Shown here one piece after another: positions 9,686-21,612 of a DNA stretch of 52,222 nt. Numbering within the stretch: the first letter of the stretch is position 1; each line of letters starts with the position of its first letter. Made by a program: the position numbers and the translations under genes. The notes below the pieces were generated by a model. It did not search any database and was not told the origin of the DNA. It saw only the letters and a program-made list of their open reading frames with translations. This DNA is from CALMFT01 sp035333525 (GTDB lineage Bacteria > Patescibacteriota > Gracilibacteria > Absconditabacterales > Absconditicoccaceae). Location of the stretch: positions 1 to 52,222 of the forward strand of contig DAOQQF010000004.1 of assembly GCA_035333525.1 (NCBI GenBank), in the 5' to 3' direction.

Positions 9686-12600
9686 ATGTCCTTCCCAAGT
9701 AGATTTGATCCTAAACGCGAGCAGGCTATGTATATGCAATCAGTAAAAGCATGACATTTTAAGCCAGAAATAAATGCTGATCGTAGTGATAAAACTTTTG
9801 TAGTACCGGTTCCTCCACCGAATGTAACATGAGTTCTTCATGTATGACATGCACTCTTTGTAACACTTCAAGATGCATTTTGTAGATATCATAGAATGCA
9901 AGGAAAGCAGGTTTTGCGAGTACCATGAACTGATCATGCTGGTATTAGTACCCAGGTGCAGGTAGAAAAAAAACTTAAAAAAGAAAAAGATAAAACAAGG
10001 CATGATATCGGTAGAGTTGACTTTCTCAAACAGGTATGGGAGTTTGCAACATATCATCGTCATGGCATTTTGGATCAATTCAAACTGTTGGGAGCAAGTA
10101 TGGATCGAGATAGGGAACAGTTTACGCTTTCAGAATCACTCAGTAGGGCAGTCAGAAAATCATTTAAAAACTTGTATGACAAAGGTAATATTACATTAGG
10201 TTATCGTATAGCCAATCGATGTACAAGATGTCAAACAGTCCTATCTGATGCTGAGGTGGAAATGGAAACTCATCAATCAAAAATATATAAAATTAGATAT
10301 TTCCTGGTATGAGGTAAAAATAATACTCTTGAAGTGTTAACCACTAGACCGGAAACTATTCCTGCAGATGTGGCATTGGCTGTTCATCCTCAAGATAAAA
10401 GATATAAGTCTTTTATTTGAAAAGAGGTTATGGTTCCTTTTGTGAATCGTAAGATACCAATTATAGCAGATAATGCAGTTGATATGAATTTTGGAACATG
10501 AGTATTAAAAATAACACCGGCTCACGATCCCTTAGATTTTGAAATTGGTTTAAGAAATAATCTTCCTTTGGACGTATTTGCTCTTGATAAACAAGGTAAA
10601 CGAGCTGGAACCGTTCCTGAATTTGGAGGATATATGGTAGAGTGATTTTTTGATACATATATTGATAGACTCAAAGAAATTGGCAATTTGATTGAGGTGC
10701 AAGATCATGAAAATGTTGTTCCACATTGTGAAAGATGTAATACAAGAATTGAGCCTATGGCAAGTGAACAACGATTCGTTGATGTGTCTGAATATGCAAA
10801 GAAAACTCTTCATGATCTTGATTCAAAAGACTTACAGGTTTATCCCGAGAGAATGGGTCATTTATTTCACCAATGGCTTGATCATCCAAAACCATGGTGC
10901 ATTAGTAGACAACTATGGTGGGGTCATAGAATTCCTGTTTGGCATAATGATCAATGACAGATGGCAGTGGTAGATGAAGATGTGATTTACGAGTATTGAG
11001 TAAAAGCATGAAAAACCTCATGAATTATTCTTAGTATGATCTTATTTAATCTTATTGCTGACAATAAAATAGATAATCATATTGAATTTCAAGACTTACT
11101 TGATGTGCTCTTAAAACCAAGTATGATCTCGCAAAAAGGTTCTGTTTATAAAGTATATTGTGATATCTATCGTATTAAGTTTTCTCACCAAGAAGATATT
11201 CTTCATCAAGTAATACAACTTGAATCATTGTGTTCTAAGCTTGAAAATAATGTAACGAATGAACAATTGATTGATCAGTTATTGGATATGGTGAAAAATG
11301 CTTACTGAGTAAAATATCAAAGGCAATTTTTGATACTTGATATTCCATGAATCATGTGAATACCAAATATAAAACAACATGAAGATGTGTTGGATACATG
11401 GTTTAGTAGTGGATTGTGGCCTATGAGTATTATGTGATGGCCAGAAAAAACTACCGATTTTGACCGTTATTTTCCTACGACCTTGCTTGAGACAGCATAT
11501 GATATTTTGTTTCCTTGGGTTTGTAGAATGGTTATGATGAGTTATGCAAATTGTGGTATAAGACCGTTTGATCATGTGTATTTTCATGGATTAATTCGCG
11601 ATGAACATGGTGCCAAAATGAGTAAATCAAAGGGCAATGTAGTTGATCCATTAGAAGTTATGAAAGAATATGGGACTGATGCTCTCAGACTATCCTTGAT
11701 TGCCAATAATCCAGCTTGATCTGATTTTAATTACCATATCCAAAAAGCTGATTACTATTCGAGATTTATGACTAAATTATGGAATGCTAGTAGGTATGTT
11801 TGGTTGAATGCTGTTGGTGATTCATGAGATATGGCAAAAACATCTATTGATTTGGAAGTTCTCAAGTCATATATTAATGACCATATTGACCAACTTAATG
11901 ATTTTGATAAATGGATACTATATGGTTTAGACGATCTTATTTATCAAAGTATAAAGTGATTTGAATCATATGCCATTACCCAACAACTTGATGAGATCGT
12001 TAAATTTATACGAAATAATTTTTGTGATTGGTATATTGAAATCGCTAAACTCCAAAAACATGATTTGACAGAAAAAATACTCTTGTATAGTATAGGCACT
12101 ATTTTGAAATTATTACATCCTTATGCTCCTTTTGTAACTCAAGCACTCTATTATGACATGTGATTTGGAGATGATCTTTGTATTGCATCATTTCCGACAC
12201 CATTTGTATGATCTCACACTATGAGCACTCAGACTAAATTATTTATGGATATTATTTGAGAATTTAGGAATTTGAGACAACATACATGAATTAAATCAAA
12301 TGAAAAAATTACTGCTGTGATCAAAGCAAATACAAGTATCACAAGTATGATCAAAGAATATGAGCAGGTATTGTGTAAAATTGTTAATTGTCAGTCATTA
12401 ATTCTTTTGACTGTTAATCAAGATATACCACAAGATGTTATTACTAAACCAATATTTGATATTGTTATTGGAATACAAACAATTGTACCTATTGATATTA
12501 AATCTCAGATCAAAAAACTTGAAGAACAATTGCTTCTAGAAGAAAAATTTATTTCAGATTTGCAGTCATTACTTAATTCAGAATGATTTAAACAATCTGC

Positions 12601-12700
12601 TCCCGAGAGTATTAAACAAACTAAAATGTCTAAACTTGAAGAAGTGAAACTCAAAGTTCAACAAATACAGATTGAATTACAAAGACTGAAATATCTTTAG
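9686..12700 (+). CDS. valS: Valine-tRNA ligase with an enlarged catalytic-domain insertion
   Basis: 1004 residues, somewhat long for ValRS (about 880-950). The HIGH-type motif PPPNVTGVLHVGHA is at about 42-55 and the editing domain has LTTRPETIPADVALAVHP. WWGHRIPVW and DVLDTWFSSGLWP mark the catalytic domain. KMSKSKGNVVDP lies near residue 645 with ValRS-type WNASRYVW after it, and a C-terminal coiled-coil arm (about 950-1004) is characteristic of ValRS. Between HRIPVW and DVLDTWFSSG lie about 145 residues (nt about 10960-11390), roughly 80-90 more than usual, mostly helical and charged. Start: the ATG just before SFPSRFDPK. It ends 2 bp from a convergent gene. Confidence 0.93.
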
Positions 12701-12702
12701 AG

Positions 12703-14187
12703 TTATTTTACGATAGTCTGATAACAGTTCCGTAATCATACTATATCATACATATCGTTTATTGGAAGAATACCAAATTTAGCACTAGGATCGCTGTTTG
12801 GTTTCGGGTTATTACAAGAAGTAATCGATTCAATAATAACTCATTGAAAATGTCATACAATAGTATCATGGAGGCCAATATCTGTACTTGGTAGTGTATA
12901 TACAATATTTTTGTTCATTCGTGAAGCTACTTTGGGGATTATTTTATAGGTTTTATTGGCTCATGATGGATTAATTACTTTAAGTTGTGAAGTATCCAAA
13001 GTATATAGTGCAAACAATCAATCTGGTAGTTCAAACATAAGACGTTCAGCTACTGATCATACTTTCAGTATATAATCTTGTAATGACCAATTGGTTAGAT
13101 TATTAACAGAGATAAAGTTATGGCCCATCGATGGATCTATATTCAATAATGGTCATGTATACTTTATATTTCAAAACTGAAGTTTAGAAGGTAAGTTTAT
13201 ATTTATTTGGGATGAACTGACTCTATTTCATTGTTTATCTATAAAATATTGTGTAATTCCTTGTTGATCGTAAGTACATGGTTTGGTAGTGCGATGAAAA
13301 TAACTTCATTGTGTTTTAATTTGATCAATTCAAATTGTCCCATTGTCGCATTTTTGTGCACGAGTGATAGATGTATTTGGTATAATACGAATGATGGTTT
13401 TATTATCAGCCGATGATTGGGTTATTGTTTTTGATCATGTGTCATACTGGATTGATAAAGAAGGTTCAGAGCACAGATCAAGAATACAAATGTTTTTGAG
13501 TGTTTGGTAAAAATCTCGTCCTTGATAAGTCGTGATTGATGTATAGTTCATTACGATCTGATTATCTTTTGTTTTACCTAAAATATAATAGGTATTTATT
13601 CATTCTTTGATAGTGTTTTTGGTAGAATCGATACTAAATGACCAAAAAGGTGTATTTGTTTTGATAGAATCAAACATGTAAGCTCATTGATTATTAATTC
13701 ATACGATATAGAGTTTTTCAATTGAAGGATCTATTTTTCATTCTAAGTTATATAAGGGTGCAATGTTTTCTTGAGGAGCTGGGTTGATAGTAATTAGGTT
13801 AAATCATGATGAGACCATAAGTTCTGTATCGATATATCATCATATTGTTTGATCGTTATTTAATATCAACAGTAATTTATTGTATTGATCATAATATCAT
13901 GTTGGATAGACGATATCTTGTCAGGTTATGCCTGTTCATATTTCTCAACTCATTCATCATGTTTGTATATTATTTCAAGAATTGTTAAATAGATAATCTC
14001 AGACTGACGGTATATTTCATGTATTATAAGTTTGATTATAGGTAGAAGTTCATCATGGAATTCACCACGAACTACTAAAAAAGATGTATCATCATATAGT
14101 TGTTAGTATCCCAAGTAATAATCATAATAAAACCCATCAAAGGATACTCTGACGCTGAGTAGAGCTGTCAACTGAACGAATATACAT
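12703..14187 (-). CDS. Membrane-anchored extracytoplasmic protein of unknown function
   Basis: 494 residues in code 25. A short basic N-terminus (MYIRSVDSSTQRQS) is followed by one transmembrane helix at about 15-33 (ILGWVLLGLLLGILTTIGG). The remainder is Thr/Asn/Ile-rich and beta-strand-like, with repeated short motifs (KLYIVGINNQGAYMFDS, GKTKDNQIVMNYTS, SVAERLMFELPDGLFALYT) that suggest Ig-like or beta-propeller-like modules. Scattered Cys (ICILDLC, QKCDNGT, KPCTYD, TSCNN, RNCYQ) may form disulfides. I do not recognise a family. It is tail-to-tail with valS (2 bp) and diverges from rlmE. The start was chosen as the ATG that opens the TM segment; a longer frame upstream stops at once. Confidence 0.65.
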
Positions 14188-14397
14188 AATAAAGAGAGCG
14201 GGATAAAAAATAGTACATAAACCATAGTGAATCGATACTATTGAACTTGAATTGAACTTGAATATGCGTACCAATAAATTACATTGTTTATATATCTGTA
14301 TCGAGTGTACGAAACATTATACCAAAAGTCAAATTATCATGATATAATCTGATTTACAAATAGTTCAGATTATCTGTTATTTTATATACAATCGAAT
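14188..14397. promoter_or_regulatory. Divergent intergenic region with tandem 11-mer
   Basis: 210 bp between two divergent genes. TTGAACTTGAA occurs twice head to tail at 14241-14251 and 14252-14262. A possible -10 (TATACA, 14385-14390) lies 7 nt before the rlmE ATG, so that mRNA may be leaderless. Nothing else is recognised. Confidence 0.35.
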
Positions 14398-15006
14398 ATG
14401 ACTCATCGTGAATTTAATCCGCAAGATCATTATAATAAGGCTGCCAAACAGCGTGAATATGTTGCTAGGTCAATTTATAAACTTCAAGAGATTGATGATA
14501 AGTACCATCTTTTACATAAAAAAGTTACAACAGTGTTGGATATATGATGTAGTCCATGAAGTTGGCTTCAATATGTTCATCAAAAGGTAGGTAGAAATTC
14601 TTGATTTATAGCTTTATGAATCGATATACAGCCTGTTAAGATATCTTTGAACTGAGTACATACCTATGTTGCTGATGCTACTGATCGTGATCATTGTCTT
14701 TCATTGATTACATGATTATGAATTACTTCATTTGATTGTATTATATCAGATTTAGCACCTCATACGATCTGATTCAAAGATATTGATGCTATGAGATGTA
14801 TTTGAGTCTTGGAGTGAACGTTATGGCTCTATGAACAATTTTTGAAACCATGATGAACATTTGTCATGAAAATATTTATGTGACCTTGATTTGATGAATT
14901 TGTAGCACAATGTAAAAAAAACCGATGAGCAACAAACATCAAATTAGTTAAGCCAAAAGCCTGTAGAGATATGAGTAAAGAAATTTATATTGTAAAATGG
15001 AGATAA
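14398..15006 (+). CDS. rlmE: FtsJ/RrmJ-type 23S rRNA 2'-O-methyltransferase
   Basis: 202 residues. ARSIYKLQEIDDKY is the family's RNA-binding start. The SAM-binding loop LDIGCSPGSWLQY has both glycines as TGA, and the second strand IALGIDIQPV follows. The catalytic K-D-K-E set is K34-region, D in IISDLAP, K in TFVMKIFMGPGFDEF and E in SKEIYIVK. Known members 2'-O-methylate U2552 of 23S rRNA on the 50S subunit. By my reading 15 of 16 glycines are TGA, the strongest TGA bias seen in this window. It is followed 2 bp later by the pilus gene. Confidence 0.92.
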
Positions 15007-15008
15007 AG

Positions 15009-15857
15009 ATGAAACAATGATCCATTCTCATTGTTATCCTTTTTATGTTGATAGTGACAAGTCTTATAGGTCTTATTATGATGGTGTATATGAGATCGAT
15101 TTTGAATTTCACTAATTCATTTCATGATTATCAACAGGCATTTTATCTTGCTCAAGCATGAGTAGAATTACAACTTGTGAAAGCAAAAAATCATGCTTTC
15201 TGATATGAAGATTCTATTACTACATGAAGTAAAACCGTTCAACTCAATATAACAAATTATTGTACTAAATCATGTTTTTTTTCGTCAACTCTACAGTCTA
15301 GTAGTTATGTTGTATGACAGTCAGAACATATAAGAGATAATCAGACAGTATGTTCAGAATTATTATGATATACCACTGATACATCAAAACTCATCTCTAG
15401 TCTTTTTTTGTATCAAGATGAAACCTCTGATTCTGAGCGTGAATGAAAGCTTATGTCTTCAAAAAAGATTTCAGCAATCAAAAACTCCAATATAAAAATT
15501 ATGATATATGGTTTAAGTTCATATAGGTTAGCATTACAAGCCACATCAAGTAGTTGAGAGTCAAGTTCTTATGACCGTATCCAAACACTTAATCAGTCTG
15601 AAATTTCGTTATTGGATTATCAATCCAGTTTTTTACAAGCTGTATGAGACGATTCATTGATTAGGATCAAAATTATTAACGACCTTAAACAGTCATGATA
15701 TGTTTGTTTTCAATCAACTGCTGGTAACCTAAAATTACCTAGTTTTCATCAACTAGTTCAAAGTGTTTGATCGTATTGAAATACTACTGTCAGGATTCAA
15801 GCCCTCCAGACTTCAATACCATGAGATGAACAAGATTTAGCAGGTTGATCGATTTAG
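15009..15857 (+). CDS. PilX-like type IV pilus assembly protein
   Basis: 282 residues. The short leader MKQGS is followed by a hydrophobic helix at about 5-30 (ILIVILFMLIVTSLIGLIMM), then FTNSFHDYQQAFYLAQAGVELQ, the classic PilX N-terminal pattern (GS-hydrophobic helix-AxxLAExGxE). The rest is a Ser-rich soluble domain with a Cys pair (YCTKSC). PilX-type minor pilins or GspK-like proteins help assemble pili. It lacks the usual GFTLIE prepilin cleavage motif but fits PilX, whose leader is of this short kind. It is part of a run rlmE-pilX-mscS with 2 bp and 56 bp spacing, and a real prepilin lies at 42471. Confidence 0.75.
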
Positions 15858-15913
15858 TTTGTTTTCTGTCTCAAAAATTTGATTTTTTTGATTGTTTTCA
15901 GTATGATGAGAGT

Positions 15914-16765
15914 ATGAACTTTAATTTTTCTCGATTACTGCCTTTTGTGATAAAACTTTGAGTAAGTATATCGTTTTTTTGATTACTGATTATTGTGTGA
16001 AAAATAGTTGCATCAAGGGTGAAAAATTATGTATCAAATAATGATATTGATACATGAGCGTATAATGTAAGATTATGAGAAACTATTGGCGATGTAACAT
16101 ATCGATGAATTGTGACGTTTTCAGTCATGGTTTTTTTTGAAATGATGGGTATTAATATTTGATTTTTGATAGCCTGATTAACATTTGGAATATGATATGC
16201 TATCAAAGAAATATTAGGTAATATGTTTGCATGAATTATGATCTTAACTAATAAAAAATTTACTATTGGTGATATTGTTCAATTTGAGTGAGCGCTTAAT
16301 TATTTTGGTAAAATTACTGAAATTACTATTCGTCATACGATTGTTCAGACATTTGATCATAGAAAAGTGATTGTCCCTAATATTATTTTGGTTCAAAATT
16401 TTGTAAAAACCTTTAGTACCGAAGATACTATAAAAACAAGTATTTCAATAGGACTAGGTTTTCAAAGCGATCCTGATGAGGTATGTCTATGAATCAAAGA
16501 GTATCTTGATTCCAAGGATTATATAGTTCAAAAACAAGCAACTAAAGTTCTGATAGAAAATATCTACCATTCTGGTTATACTATTACTATGTATTTTTAT
16601 ATGAAACCTGTATGAAAACAAGGCATCTTGATTGCTAGATCTGAGATACAAAAAGAACTATTGGAACTCTACGATAAACGTTGACGAGTTTATCCATGGG
16701 ATCATATCCAATTATCTTCAGAATCTTGATCATTACCTATTCATTTACCATTACAATCATTATAA
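15914..16765 (+). CDS. MscS-family mechanosensitive ion channel
   Basis: 283 residues. TM helices are at about 10-33, 62-82 and 86-105. The pore helix follows the MscS pattern with Gly/Ala alternation (GFLIAGLTFGIGYAIKEILGN), then MFAGIMIL and the beta domain ..KKFTIGDIVQFEG..YFGKITEITIRHTIVQTFDHRKVIVPN. These are hallmark residues (GD, VPN) of MscS beta domains. It would act as an osmotic safety valve in the membrane. Most glycines in the pore helix are TGA. The stop TAA shares bases with the ATG of the next gene (TAATG). Confidence 0.9.
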
Positions 16766-17544
16766 TGAAAAAACTATTAACTTGAGCATGGGATAAGTTC
16801 ATTGGATGAGTTCATCTTTTTGAACATACAAAAGAGTGAATAGAATCATGAGCCAAGTACACTATTGAAGAGAAGATTTTTCAAATAGGCACTTATCTCA
16901 GAGAGCATAAACTTAAGGGTATTTTATTTTGATCTGCCTTGTTAAACTATCATTTTGATACCAAAAAAAAAGTAAAAGACCTTGATATACTGGTTTTACA
17001 AGATTATAAAACATGATACAATGCTGGGATTTTTGGATCCATCGAGTGAGCTGACTGGTTTTTTATTGTAGATAGAATGTTACCTAATAGTTATGATAGG
17101 GAGTTTATTAATCTATGATTCAATGGATCTGCACATACGGTTTTTGAACTTGATCCGCAGTTACTTAAAAAATGTATTAATGATCTTCCTGTTTGACTGT
17201 ATATACCTTGAAAGCAGGTTTTACATCATTTGTATAGTGTTTACAATAATGCAACATATCGTGATTCAAAATCTATTATTGCTCAACAAATGAGTGCTTT
17301 ATTTGATGATTGATGACGTTGACCTTTAATGCCTACAATTGATAAATATATTATTGAAATGATTAAACCGTTTACAAATATAGATCATTATAGTCCTTCT
17401 GATATGAGTGATCATTGACGTTTGAATCAGGTTTCCATGACTGAGATCTTTGGAGATCAGGGGGTATGGGTTTCATTTGAAAAAAAGATTAAAACTCAGT
17501 TGGGGGAAGCTCTTGAATATAAAAAGAAAAACAAGAAGCAGTAG
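16765..17544 (+). CDS. Uncharacterised protein, possible nucleotidyltransferase-like fold
   Basis: 259 residues. The segment GILFGSALLNYHFDTKKKVKDLDILVLQDY resembles the GS...DxD pattern of nucleotidyltransferase-fold proteins, where two acidic residues bind metal. The rest is unfamiliar: VFELDPQLLKKCINDLPVGLYIPGKQ in the middle and a Lys-rich tail (KKKNKKQ). No TM or signal is visible. It is translationally coupled to mscS by a 1-nt overlap (TAATG) and convergent with yidD-fmt (5 bp between stops). Function is not assigned. Confidence 0.7.
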
Positions 17545-17549
17545 AGTAA

Positions 17550-18827
17550 TTATTTTCTATATCATCTGGTTCGTTCCTCTCGACTCATTGATCATTTGCC
17601 TTCTGGTTTAATGACACAATGAGTAATAGATGAATTAAGTATATAATTAGAATCTGCTAGTGGTGCAGATTCTTTTGTTTTCCAATTATCTCTATTGATA
17701 ATAAGTTGTTCAATAATAATTCTTTTGTTATCGTATGTAAACCATATTTTAGGTCGAAGGAAATATGCGTTATATTTTCTCAGTATGAGTCCAAGCGGCT
17801 CATTCAGAATATCGCAATATCCATCTTGTTTGTCTATTTTTCATGTTATGGTTGCTAGAGTATGATCTTGGGGATATAGTTGCATAGTTCATGTTGCATA
17901 ATCAATCAGTGTTTTATTTAAAAAAGCAGGTCATTGGTGTTCAAACTTACTGATGAGATCTTTTGTGGTAGTAGTATAATCAAGATCTATAACTAATTGG
18001 TCTATACTATCTCATTCGTCAAGTCCAGCTGACATATGCATAATTGTAATTCATGTTTGTTTATCGCCATTGAGTAAACATGTTTGGATAGGACTTGCTC
18101 ATCTATATTTTGGAAGCAGTGAGCCATGAATATTTATTGGTGCTATATGGGGTATATCAAGAATATAGCGTGGTATAATTTTACCATAAGCAATAACTAC
18201 TATATAGTCTGGTTTGCATCATGTAAGCCGTTTTTGAAATTGAACTCATACTCAAGGATGTTGTTTGCTGTGTAGTTTAAATGTATAAGGTGTTTGACAA
18301 AAATTACTAAGTTGTTTGTCTTGTATATTCAACAGATTACGATGGTCTGATACATACTGTTTAATAATATTTGGTTTGATAGACATACCTCTTCATGAAG
18401 GTTGATCTGGTTGTGTTACTATACCTACCAGGTTAAATCTTTTATCGTTGATTAAATTTTTCAAAAATGATACCCCTATATGAGCAGAGGAAAAAAATAC
18501 TATTCTCAATGGTTTTGTAGATTTTGTTTTAATCTTATAAAAATGGTTATTTTTTGCCTTTTGTGTTATTGGAGGCACTGGATCGTGTATAAGTTCATAT
18601 CATGGAGTACATGAACTAATTCTATCCATAATAGGAATAATTGATCAAAAAAATCAATATTGTGTTATATGTTCTAACGCATATTGACTACAGTGTGGCC
18701 TATGTCTGCATATTTTACCCTTAAGCCAAAACCTAGGAAAACCTTTGTCTGGAGACAAGATAAGCTGATAGAGTTTTATAACTCATATCGATAGGTGTTT
18801 GAAGATAGTATCAATAAAAGATAGCAT
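17550..18827 (-). CDS. fmt: YidD - methionyl-tRNA formyltransferase fusion
   Basis: 425 residues with two domains in one frame. Residues 1 to about 85 are a YidD domain: IGVIKLYQLILSP, the Cys motif CRHRPHCSQYALEHI, the SC at 71-73 and the C-terminal DPVP (82-85). YidD aids YidC-dependent membrane insertion. Residues about 106-425 are methionyl-tRNA formyltransferase: LRIVFFSSAHIGVSFLKNLI, the catalytic Asn-His motif INIHGSLLPKYRGASPIQ, GITIMHMSAGLDEGD with the catalytic Asp, and the C-terminal IKPEGKGSMSREER..GYR. No TAA or TAG separates them. The only candidate internal start is GTG at 18576-18578. Located 24 bp after prfA on the same strand. If real, it couples initiator-tRNA formylation to an insertase helper. 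Confidence 0.85.
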
Positions 18828-18851
18828 TTGTATAGTTATACCCTGAAATCG

Positions 18852-19928
18852 CTATTCGTTGTCTCCTACTCATAATGCGCCATGTTGGTCAGCTACAATG
18901 CAAGCATCAATAAGTGGTCCTATGTTTCACATCATAATAATAGGCAAATTGGACCATGATTGTTTGATACGATGATCAGTAATACGATCTTGTGGGTAGT
19001 TATATGTTTTAATTTTTTCTGATCTTTCTCATGTTCCTATTTGAGCTCATCTTGCTGCTTTTTCAGCATTTTGTATTTTTTCTTGTTCAATTTGATATAA
19101 TCTTGATCTTAAAACTGACCATGCTTTGTCTTTATTTTGAAGTTGAGACTTGGAGTCTCAGATAGTGACTATAATTCAGGAAGGAATATGTCTAAGTCTG
19201 ACTCATGTTTGATTTTTGTTGGCATTTTGTCACCCTGAAGAACTTGCTGCGTAGGTATCCATTTCAACATCATTTGGATTGATTTGAAAATCAACCTCTT
19301 CTGCTTCAGGCATAATTGCTACTGTTATTGTAGAGGTGTGTACTCTGCCTTGAGATTCGGTTGCTGGAACTCTTTGAACCCTATGTACGCCTGATTCATA
19401 TTTCATCCTACTATATACTTTGTTTCAGCTTATTTTCATAATAATTAATTTAACTCATCAGATATCAGAAAGTTGTTGTTCAATAATATCGTATTTCCAT
19501 CACATTTGATCAGCATAGAGGCAGTAACATTTGAATAATTCTGCTCCAAATAATCATGCTTCGTCTCATCATGCAGCTGGTCTAATCTCCACAAAAGAAT
19601 CTTTTTCGTCATTGGGGTCTTTTGGTATCATTTCTTGTTTAAGTAATTCTTCCAAAGTATCAAGTTTTGATGCAGATTCTCCTAATTGTTGTTTTGCTAA
19701 CTCAATCATATCTGGGTCAATATCATCATTCAAAATCTGCTTTGCTTCTTTATTTTCAAGATAAGCACTGAGATACTGTTTACTCAGGTCATATAACTTT
19801 TGGTCACGATTTAATGTTCTATTAATGATGGTTAATTCTTTAATATTAGATAAAATCTCTGGTTCATAGAGTTTACTTTGGAGAAGCTCGTACTCCTGAA
19901 TGATACTAGTACATTTTTGATGAAGCAT
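18852..19928 (-). CDS. prfA: Peptide chain release factor 1
   Basis: 358 residues, normal RF1 length. The anticodon-like recognition tripeptide is PAT (188-190, in RVQRVPATESQGRVHTS), as in RF1 proteins that read UAA and UAG, not the SPF of RF2. The catalytic GGQ is at 232-234 (ASSSGGQNANKNQTGVRL). GGDEAGLFGAELF (from 120) has its two leading glycines encoded TGA TGA. An RF1 that ignores UGA is what a UGA-Gly organism needs; RF2 is not present in this window. The gene starts 5 bp after the PrsW-like gene and is followed by yidD-fmt. Confidence 0.95.
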
Positions 19929-19933
19929 GTTGG

Positions 19934-20575
19934 TTAGGATAAACTATGGTTTAAATATAATGAGTCGGTTTTAAAAAGTAGATATGATATTATTATATAT
20001 CAACTACATGAGATTAATAATGGTATCAATATAATGTGTTGGGTAAGAGATCGATTAAAGATGCTATGTGCCATTATTGATGCTATGATTCATGAGGTGA
20101 TGTATAGAATTTTTAGTCATAGATTCATGCTTTTTATGCTTTTATATATACCAAATCAAATAAGACCAGTAAATAAAGCGTGAGCAATAGTATTTATTAT
20201 AATTCTGGTAATACTGGTAATAATAATAGATTCATCTATATATCGTAGGTAGATTATATTTTCTACTAGCGCAAATCATATTCATGCCATAATAGCACTA
20301 CCAATATGATCACTTGGAAGTCTATGATGGTATATTGATTCACTAGAGATAAGTTTTGTTCCTTCTTCAATACTTGCTTTACCAATAAGTGAACTAATAG
20401 CTCATCATCGTATAGTGAGCCATGATCAGAGAACAGCGAGAGATCCTTGTCATACTACTTGGAAAAAGCTCAGATGAGATTGCATAATCTGTCTCCAAAG
20501 CCATATTCGTACATATAGTGCACATCAATTACAACTTATGACAACGATCAGAGAAATAAGTAACGAAGAAGACAT
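19934..20575 (-). CDS. PrsW-like intramembrane protease
   Basis: 213 residues with about six hydrophobic helices. Family motifs are SIEEGTKLI (the EExxK pair), then AGIGFALVENIIYLRY (FxxxEN) and NTIAHALFTGLIGFG (H), matching the conserved Glu/His motifs of PrsW. PrsW of Bacillus cuts anti-sigma factors in the membrane; other relatives are glutamic-type proteases of unknown substrate. Start ATG follows an in-frame stop four codons upstream, so the start is well bounded. It is first-neighbour to prfA and lies 24 bp after the TPR gene. Confidence 0.8.
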
Positions 20576-20599
20576 TGAAGATAATAATTATAGTAGAAG

Positions 20600-21550
20600 C
20601 TAATTAAAATGTGCTAATTCTGCTTTGATTTTTTGATTAAGTGGTTCCAATGCATTCATCTTCAAGAGAGCTTTATAGTATCATTGAATATTATCTGTTT
20701 CTTTATATAATTTTCAAAGTATTTCTATATATTCAAATTTATTTGGTCTCAGATCTACTGCTTTACTCATTGCTTCTATAGAATCATCAAGACGTTCCAA
20801 ATTATAATATATTTCAGCAAGTAATTCATAATATTTTGGATTTTCAGGTTTTAGATCACGTGCTTTGATCAAAAGAAATTCAGCTGATTGTAAATCACCA
20901 AGCTCCATATTGATAATACTTAATTTATACAATAGTTTATCGTCATGTTCATTTTTTATATGAAGTTTTTTGTATAGCGTTTGTGCTTTTTTGAAATCAC
21001 CTTGTTCTATGTATCGATCTCATAACATGCTATTGAGTAGTATGTCATCAGGAAAATCCATGGTTGCTTCAATAAGTTTTTTCTCATATTCTATCAGTAG
21101 GTTTTTTGCTTTGAGGTTATCGATCTGTGATGTAAGATGTTCGTAGTGAGCAGATTGTTTATTAACTTGTTCTATATTTGTTTTAATTTTGTAAATACCT
21201 GGATCGTAAGCATTATCATCTTTATTTACTTCAATCATGCTTTGTGTCAATGTATCATTTCATGTTTGTTTATCTTGATCTTGAGTTTCAATATCGATAT
21301 GTTGTAACAACTTCTCAGTCACATCAACTGCATGTAATGATGATTTATCCGTATCTCACTCTTCATTATGTTGTGTTTCTGTATGCAAAGTTCATGCATC
21401 TATAGTATGTATTGTAGATTGTATATGCGATGTGGTGTGGGTTAAAAATACTGATAGTATTTTTTTTATACCATATATTATCAGTATAGATCAGGAAAGT
21501 ATCCATAGTATTACTTCTCGCGGTAGTAGTGTTATCATAAATTCTCTCAT
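20600..21550 (-). CDS. Membrane-anchored TPR protein
   Basis: 316 residues. TM anchor at about 14-42 (VILWILSGSILIIYGIKKIL), then a Thr/Glu/Asp-rich linker to about 100. The C-terminal half has at least three TPR units, for example MYKLSIINMELGDLQSAEFL, then PKYYELLAEIYYNLERLDDS and KFEYIEILGKLYKETDN, each ending in the small-residue/Pro pattern. TPRs mediate protein-protein contacts; the partner is unknown. It is in a minus-strand run between the exonuclease-like gene and prsW. Confidence 0.8.
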
Positions 21551-21612
21551 AGGATTGTTAATAGGTCATAAATTAATAGATATGTACATTATTACATGAT
21601 TTGATAGTTATT

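Noticed and set aside
20035..20256. Short plus-strand frame with a hydrophobic helix
   Set aside because: It lies antisense to the PrsW-like gene, which spans the area with clear EExxK and FxxxEN motifs; hydrophobic antisense frames are expected opposite membrane proteins.
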